Assembly (NCBI GenBank): GCA_014762625.1
Contig: JABURQ010000060.1
Span: forward strand, 1 to 46,227
Direction: 5' to 3'
Length of the DNA: 46,227 nucleotides
Source of the DNA: Planctomycetaceae bacterium
GTDB taxonomy: Bacteria; Planctomycetota; Planctomycetia; Planctomycetales; Planctomycetaceae
Positions 41,163 through 46,227 of this stretch are shown here, piece after piece (position 1 is the stretch's first letter; every line of letters begins with the position of its first letter). The position numbers and the translations under genes were made by a program. The notes under the pieces are model-generated. The model did no database searches and was not told the origin of the DNA. It was given only the letters and a program-made list of their open reading frames with translations.

Positions 41163-42302
41163 ATGTCGACAACCTCGCCATCGGATTCGCACCAAAACAC
41201 CGGGGAAATCGTTTCGCTTTTGAAACGCGCTCTGCCGGTCTGTAAACGGCGGGAGTTGCTCACAACACTCGCCGATTTCTGGCGTAAAGCATTATCCTCG
41301 GACGAATGCGCGATCCTGTGCGAAATGCCGCAACGTGAAGAGTTCGCAGCCGTCTATTCCCCCGCAGGAGAACCGCCGGAATACCGTTTGTTACGTGCGG
41401 AAGAAATCGCGACTCACGACTGGCCCGCCATCTGTAACGGGATTTTTTCCGCGCGTCTGGAGAAATGCCGACCACTCCGCCAGAGTGGAACAATGGTCGG
41501 AGTCATTGTCTGGCGTTCCAATTCCACTCCGGACGAAGAACTACTGACAACAACGGCGCTCCTCATCACTCAATTGCGAGAAGTGGAACAACTGCAACCC
41601 AATGGTATGGGGGTCGATTGGTTTCATCGACGCAAACAGGACGCATTGGTTGAATTTGCGGCGGGAGCCGGACACGAAATCAACAATCCGGTCGCCGCCA
41701 TCAGCGGTCGCGTTCAGCTACTGCTGAAATCGGAAGAGGATCCTGTACGGCGGGAGTCGCTGGCAACCATCGGCGCGCAGGCAATGCGAATCAGTCAGAT
41801 GATCGGCGATACAATGCAATACGCCGAGCCGCCTCCGCTGCATCTGACCAACTGCGAACTGGGGACCGCCGTCAAAACCGTCCTATCTAAGCTGAACTCG
41901 CGACTGAAGGACCAGGGGACGCAGGTCAAACTGACTCGCCCGGAAGAAGTCACCGTCTCCGCCGACCAGAACCAGCTCGAGACGGTCATCGCGGAACTCG
42001 TCACCAACAGCATGAATGCGTTAGGGCAGGGGGGCGTGATCAAAATCACCATCACACCGCCCGACACCAACCTCGCCGGTTTCGCCAGACTGGAAGTTGC
42101 CGACAACGGACCGGGCTTGAGCGACGCCGACCGACGGCATCTGTTCGACCCGTTTTACTCCGGACGCCAGGCGGGACGCGGTCTCGGATTCGGTCTCTGC
42201 AAATGCTGGCGGATCCTGACCGCGCACGGCGGAACCATCGACGTCAACTCCGTTCCCTGGGTACAGACAGCACTCACCACCTACTGGCCGGTGGCTGGAT
42301 AA
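41163..42302 (+). CDS. Sensor histidine kinase
   Basis: 379 residues, no membrane segment, so a soluble kinase. Residues about 1-150 are an unrecognised sensory region, possibly GAF-like (SDECAILCEMP, GVIVWRSN). The phosphoacceptor is His171 in AAGAGHEINNP. The ATPase domain has the N box ELVTNSMNALGQGG, the G1 box DNGPGL, an F box (FDPFYSG) and the G2 box GRGLGFGLCKCW. The ATG at 41163 is used; a TTG at 41154 is in frame but sits on the ribosome-binding GGAGGGAG. It lies downstream of the HTH-receiver gene, and a hairpin sits in between. Lack of a membrane segment suggests an intracellular signal. Confidence 0.9.
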   Translation: MSTTSPSDSHQNTGEIVSLLKRALPVCKRRELLTTLADFWRKALSSDECAILCEMPQREEFAAVYSPAGEPPEYRLLRAEEIATHDWPAICNGIFSARLEKCRPLRQSGTMVGVIVWRSNSTPDEELLTTTALLITQLREVEQLQPNGMGVDWFHRRKQDALVEFAAGAGHEINNPVAAISGRVQLLLKSEEDPVRRESLATIGAQAMRISQMIGDTMQYAEPPPLHLTNCELGTAVKTVLSKLNSRLKDQGTQVKLTRPEEVTVSADQNQLETVIAELVTNSMNALGQGGVIKITITPPDTNLAGFARLEVADNGPGLSDADRRHLFDPFYSGRQAGRGLGFGLCKCWRILTAHGGTIDVNSVPWVQTALTTYWPVAG

Positions 42303-42386
42303 AATTTCCTGCAAGACAGCCGCTCGTCAATTCGCTATGGTGTGATTGAATCTCGCTCGTCTCGCTAACTTTCGATCCGTAACACT

Positions 42387-43961
42387 ATGAATCCGGACGC
42401 ATTGAGCCTGTTACCTCCGATGGTCGCCATCATTCTGGCGGTCTGGTGGCGGAACGTGTTGCCGGCTCTCTTTGTCGGTGTTTGGGTGGGAACGACCCTC
42501 TTGGAACAGGGACGCCCCGACCTCGGGCTGCTGCGGATTCTGGACACGCTTTTGTTCAATGTCATCGCCAGCCCAGCTTCTGATGGAAGCGTTGACTACT
42601 CGCACCTCACGATCATCCTGTTCACGCTTTTTTTGGGCGCGATGATCGGTGTCATGTCGGATTCGGGAGGCTCCGCAGCAGTCGTCAATCACATCGCCAA
42701 GCGGATTAAAACCCGCCATCAGGGTCAGACCCTCACCTGGCTCACCGGACTTGTGGTCTTCTTTGACGACTACGCCAACACCATCCTGATCGGCGGAACG
42801 ATGCGTCCCGTGACCGATCGTTTGAAAATTTCACGAGAAAAGCTGGCGTTTCTCATCGACGCGACCGCCGCTCCTGTAGCCGGACTTGCCGTCATTTCCA
42901 CCTGGGCGGGATTTGAAGTAGGCCTGATCGAGGAGGGATTCCAGGGAGTGGGTCAGGAAGTTGACGGCTGGCGGATGTTCATCGAAACCATTCCCTATCG
43001 GTTTTATCCAGTCACGATGTTGCTGTTCGTCGCTGCGATTGCCTGGACAGGACGTGATTACGGCCCGATGTTTCAGGCGGAAACCGATGCCGTCAACGCC
43101 GTTCCGGAAGAAGAAGTGACCGAGGAGAATCCGTCGGGACAACGACCGTTCATGCGGCATGCGTTTATTCCTCTGATTGTGCTGGTGGGAATCGTGGCTG
43201 TTGGAATTACGATCGATCTCGACAGTTCGTCGAAAGCTCTGCTGATTGCGTCTTTTATTGCTTCGATCGCCGGTCTGGTCAGCACTCTGGTCACCAGAAC
43301 ATTTTCATTGGAACAGGCAGTGGAAGCTTGGGTGGGGGGTGTCAAAAGTATGATTCCCGCCTGCGTCATTCTCGTGATGGCCTGGATGATCGGAACAGTG
43401 TGCGACGCGGAACACCTCGACACCGCCGGTTTTCTTTCCTCCACCATTGGCAAACAACTCGACCCGGCGTGGCTCCCCTCCGTCTCCTTCCTGATGGCGG
43501 CGGGTGTCTCTTTCGCAACGGGAAGTTCCTGGGCGACGATGACATTGCTCATTCCGCTGTTCACGTCGCTGAGTTGGAATCTTCTGGGAGCGGATGTCGT
43601 CGAAGCCAGTCATCCGATTGTCCTGGGGACGATCGGTTCGGTACTGGCGGGATCGATCTTTGGAGACCATTGCTCTCCCATCTCCGACACGACCGTTCTC
43701 TCGTCCGCCGCGTCGCATTGCGACCACCTGAAACATGTCTCGACGCAGCTTCCTTATGCCGTGACAGTAGGCGGGATATCCCTGCTGTTGGGGTGTGTGC
43801 CGATCGGTTTCGGACTGAATGTTTGGATTTGCCTGCTGATCCAATGTGTGACTCTACTGGCGGTGATCTTCGTCTTCGGACGGCCTCCGGGAGCGGGAGA
43901 AAGGCAACTTATGCCGAAGACTCCCGGTAATCCGATTGTAGTGATCGAACCGACGGAATAA
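42387..43961 (+). CDS. NhaC-family Na+/H+ antiporter
   Basis: A 524-residue membrane protein with about 11-12 hydrophobic segments. NhaC-family blocks are MIGVMSDSGGSAAVVNHIAKR (about residues 86-106), the charged motif FFDDYANTILIGGTMRPVTDR (about 129-149), ATAAPVAGLAVISTWAGFE, and late FGDHCSPISDTTVLSSAASHCDH (about 436-458). The Asp residues in the DDYAN and GDHCSPISDT blocks are the likely ion sites. It would exchange sodium for protons or a related substrate pair, which fits a marine or brackish habitat, though that is inference. It lies 84 bp after the kinase gene. Length is at the upper end of the family. Confidence 0.88.
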   Translation: MNPDALSLLPPMVAIILAVWWRNVLPALFVGVWVGTTLLEQGRPDLGLLRILDTLLFNVIASPASDGSVDYSHLTIILFTLFLGAMIGVMSDSGGSAAVVNHIAKRIKTRHQGQTLTWLTGLVVFFDDYANTILIGGTMRPVTDRLKISREKLAFLIDATAAPVAGLAVISTWAGFEVGLIEEGFQGVGQEVDGWRMFIETIPYRFYPVTMLLFVAAIAWTGRDYGPMFQAETDAVNAVPEEEVTEENPSGQRPFMRHAFIPLIVLVGIVAVGITIDLDSSSKALLIASFIASIAGLVSTLVTRTFSLEQAVEAWVGGVKSMIPACVILVMAWMIGTVCDAEHLDTAGFLSSTIGKQLDPAWLPSVSFLMAAGVSFATGSSWATMTLLIPLFTSLSWNLLGADVVEASHPIVLGTIGSVLAGSIFGDHCSPISDTTVLSSAASHCDHLKHVSTQLPYAVTVGGISLLLGCVPIGFGLNVWICLLIQCVTLLAVIFVFGRPPGAGERQLMPKTPGNPIVVIEPTE

Positions 43962-44101
43962 CCTTTCTGTTTGTCGGGATTCGTCGCGGGAAAACCCTGG
44001 CGGAATCGATCCTGCTCGATCCGCATGATATGCTGGAGTGAATCGAGACTCGCTCCGATATTTTGAATATTTCATCGTCCCTCCAACCCGCGCAGACTGA
44101 T

Positions 44102-45121
44102 ATGGCAGAACGACTCCAGGGAATTTTCACTCCCAATCTCGTCCCTTACGATTCTCACGGCGATATCAATGAGCCGGAACTTCGTCGCTACGTCAACTGG
44201 CTGATCGACAAAGGGGTTCACGGACTCTATCCCAACGGCTCAACGGGTGAATTCACCCGTTTCACCGTCGAGGAACGAAAACGGATCGTCTCGATCATCG
44301 CCGACGAAACGCGTGGACGTGTTCCCATTCTCGCCGGTGCCGCCGAAGCGAATGTGAAAGAGACTCTGAAAGCGTGCGAATACTACGCCGAACTCGGGGT
44401 GCGGGCGGTCGCGATCGTCGCTCCCTTCTACTACAAACTGAGTCCCGCTTCGGTTTACGCCTACTTCAAGGAAATTGGTGACAACACGCCCGTCGACGTG
44501 ACGCTCTATAACATTCCGATGTTCGCGAGTCCCATCGACGTCCCCACGGTCCGCCGACTCTCCGAAGAATGCGAGCGGATCGTGGCGATCAAGGATTCGT
44601 CCGGCGACCTACCGCATATGATCCGCATGATTCAGGCCGTCCGCCCCAATCGACCCGACTTTTCCTTCCTCACCGGCTGGGACGCGGCTCTGATGCCGAT
44701 GATTCTGATCGGCTGCGACGGAGGCACGAACGCCTCCTCGGGAGTCGTCCCCGAATTGACGCGTAAGCTTTACGACTGCACCATCGGCGGACAACTCGAC
44801 GAAGCACGACGGATTCAGTACGACCTCGTCAATCTGTTCGACACCATGATCTATTCCGCCGAGTTTCCGGACGGCTTCCGCGCCGCCGTCGAACTGCGTG
44901 GTTTCAACATGGGGCGCGGGCGCCAGCCCCTCTCTGACGAACAAACCACCGACCTCAACGCTTTGAGCAAAACGCTGCAATGCCATCTCGCCGAACACGG
45001 CTTCACCGACGAACCGATCGGCGGATGCCCGATTCCGAGCGCCGAGGAACGCGATATGACCGAAGTGAGCGAGATCGTCGCCCGCGTGGTGTCCGAATTG
45101 CACCAACGCGGGATGATGTAA
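44102..45121 (+). CDS. Dihydrodipicolinate synthase/N-acetylneuraminate lyase family aldolase
   Basis: A 339-residue class I aldolase. The Schiff-base lysine is Lys164 (VAIKDSSGD), the catalytic tyrosine is Tyr136 (LYNIPMF) and the carboxylate-binding loop is GSTGEF (47-51 region). It is about 40 residues longer than typical DapA because of a C-terminal extension with [11 protein letters not shown]. In planctomycetes such longer members are usually sugar-acid or unassigned aldolases, so I do not call it dapA. The start at 44102 ([17 protein letters not shown]) is the family start; a TTG at 44063 is rejected. It converges with the PQQ-repeat gene, 7 bp between stops. Confidence 0.87.
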   Translation: MAERLQGIFTPNLVPYDSHGDINEPELRRYVNWLIDKGVHGLYPNGSTGEFTRFTVEERKRIVSIIADETRGRVPILAGAAEANVKETLKACEYYAELGVRAVAIVAPFYYKLSPASVYAYFKEIGDNTPVDVTLYNIPMFASPIDVPTVRRLSEECERIVAIKDSSGDLPHMIRMIQAVRPNRPDFSFLTGWDAALMPMILIGCDGGTNASSGVVPELTRKLYDCTIGGQLDEARRIQYDLVNLFDTMIYSAEFPDGFRAAVELRGFNMGRGRQPLSDEQTTDLNALSKTLQCHLAEHGFTDEPIGGCPIPSAEERDMTEVSEIVARVVSELHQRGMM

Positions 45122-45128
45122 ACCCCGC

Positions 45129-46227
45129 CTACTTCGCTCGCAAGTCGTAGCAGAGCAGAATGTCCTGATCGCGGAGGTAGAGCTTGCCGTTGGCCACCAC
45201 CGGATGTGCCCAGGCATTCCGATCGCTGCGGTCGGGTTGATCGAAGTGACTCACTTCTTCGAGTCCCTTCGGTGTCGCCTTGATCAAAGAGACCGGTCCT
45301 TTTTCGGCTCGCAGGATCAAATGACCGTCCGCGTAAACCGTCGCTCCTTTACCGACGCTGCGTCCCTGGAACGCGAGTTCTCCGGTATCGAGATCGACAC
45401 AGCGGAAGGTCCCCCCAGTCGAACCGTACACATAACCATCGAGCAGAACGACGCCTCCGTGATGGTTTGTGATTTCCTTATTCGCGTAAACTTCCTCTGC
45501 ACTCCATTCATTACCGCTCTTCGTCACCTTGAAACAGTTACAGCCCACGCCGTAGCCTGACGTCACAAAGACCAGATTACCGTCCACGATGGGCGTGGGA
45601 ATCACGGCGGTTTTCCCCGGACGGTCGGCGCGCCAGAGAACTTTTCCGGATTCAGGATCGACCCCCGCCACACTTTCTCCGGTGAGCTGAATATACTGTC
45701 GCGTTCCGTCAATAGTCGCGATAATCACAGAGGAATATCCGGCGGAATCGGTCCACTCCTCGGTTCTCCAGAGTTGCTTGCCGGTGTTGCGATCGAGAGC
45801 AAGTAATGTTCCGTCCTTGCCGCCCGGCGTGATCACGACCCGATTTCCATCGACGAGCGGCGATTCGCTATACTTCCAGCCGGACATCATCTTGCCGTGG
45901 AAGTCGTCGTTCAAATTCACCTTCCAGAGGATTTCCCCGCTGTTGACATCCAGACAGACGAAATCTGCGTATTGATTCAAGGCAAACAACTGACCGTTAT
46001 CGATGGTCGGCGTGCTCCGCGTGCCGGGATAGCCTCGATGCCCCCCTTTGTCACCGATGCGAGTTGCCCAGGCACGAGAACCGTCCCCTTCGTTCAAAGC
46101 GATGACGTAGCTGCCGTCGTCGAGATCGCCGAGGGTATAGATCTTTCCCCCCACCACAGAGACAGTGGAATAACCGTTCCCCACGCCGTCCACTTTCCAG
46201 GCGAGAGGGGGACCGTCCGCAGGCCAG
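45129..46227 (-). CDS. PQQ-like beta-propeller repeat protein, 5'-truncated by the window edge
   Basis: At least 366 codons, open to the window edge; the N-terminus lies outside. Repeated blades include GGKIYTLGDLDDGSYVIALNE, VCLDVNSGEILWKVNLNDDF, LALDRNTGKQLWRTEEW, VDPESGKVLWRADRPGK and FRCVDLDTGELAFQG, the PQQ-enzyme-like repeat pattern. The final strand LYLRDQDILLCYDLRAK closes the propeller. The frame continues upstream of the GTG at 46193 (DGPPLAWKVDGVGNGYSTVSV), so that GTG is internal. Proteins of this type are common and exported in planctomycetes; cofactor binding and function are not established. Confidence 0.9.
   Translation of the reverse strand, partial: WPADGPPLAWKVDGVGNGYSTVSVVGGKIYTLGDLDDGSYVIALNEGDGSRAWATRIGDKGGHRGYPGTRSTPTIDNGQLFALNQYADFVCLDVNSGEILWKVNLNDDFHGKMMSGWKYSESPLVDGNRVVITPGGKDGTLLALDRNTGKQLWRTEEWTDSAGYSSVIIATIDGTRQYIQLTGESVAGVDPESGKVLWRADRPGKTAVIPTPIVDGNLVFVTSGYGVGCNCFKVTKSGNEWSAEEVYANKEITNHHGGVVLLDGYVYGSTGGTFRCVDLDTGELAFQGRSVGKGATVYADGHLILRAEKGPVSLIKATPKGLEEVSHFDQPDRSDRNAWAHPVVANGKLYLRDQDILLCYDLRAK

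Noticed and set aside
1-46227. CRISPR arrays, insertion sequences, tRNA or rRNA genes
   Set aside because: No regularly spaced repeats, transposase-like protein, terminal inverted repeats, or tRNA/rRNA-like sequence was seen in the intergenic regions inspected.

Overview
The window looks like part of a planctomycete chromosome (Planctomycetaceae-like). It is moderately GC-rich and dense in secreted proteins. Lineage hints are two formylglycine-type sulfatases, TPR proteins with signal peptides, a PQQ-type beta-propeller, a GYF_2-type membrane protein, an excisionase-HTH/receiver fusion, and housekeeping operons reduced compared with E. coli. This assignment is inference from gene content; no rRNA or tRNA gene was seen.

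Layout. 1-4491 (minus strand): an unrecognised partial gene, then a fatty acid/phospholipid cluster rpmF-plsX-fabD-acpP-fabF without fabH or fabG. 4838-10942 (plus strand): a six-gene carbohydrate block holding a zinc-type polyol/aldonate dehydrogenase, sulfatase, TIM-barrel isomerase, UxaE-like tagaturonate epimerase, FucU/RbsD mutarotase and an L-galactose-dehydrogenase-like aldo/keto reductase. Together these read as a route from a sulfated L-galactose or L-fucose type sugar towards uronate catabolism. 11209-12537: a ketosynthase-fold protein in which all three catalytic residues are replaced. 12579-15194 (minus): a YihY-type membrane protein and an exported TPR protein with a strong terminator. 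15363-21635 (plus): a promoter and attenuator-like leader, then nusA, infB, rbfA and an endonuclease III-fold protein with a histone-H1-like tail. infB is interrupted by an in-frame TAG. 21792-27163: exported TPR protein, YebC, zinc-ribbon membrane protein, ruvB. 27255-27921: a DUF433/DUF5615 toxin-antitoxin-like pair. 27971-33143: an unknown gene, tpx, mnmG, a low-GC DUF3800 gene and a secreted protein. 33292-38351: second sulfatase, a paiA/paiB-like pair, a secreted metallophosphoesterase and a PstS-like protein lacking its middle domain. 38460-46227: GYF_2 membrane protein, a two-component pair behind a clear sigma70-type promoter, an NhaC antiporter, a DapA/NanA-family aldolase and a partial PQQ-repeat protein.

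The observations most worth following are the amber codon inside the essential gene infB (while TAG is used as an ordinary stop for several genes here, including infB itself), the catalytically dead ketosynthase homologue, the putative L-galactose pathway block, and the glycosylase-fold protein with an H1-like tail.
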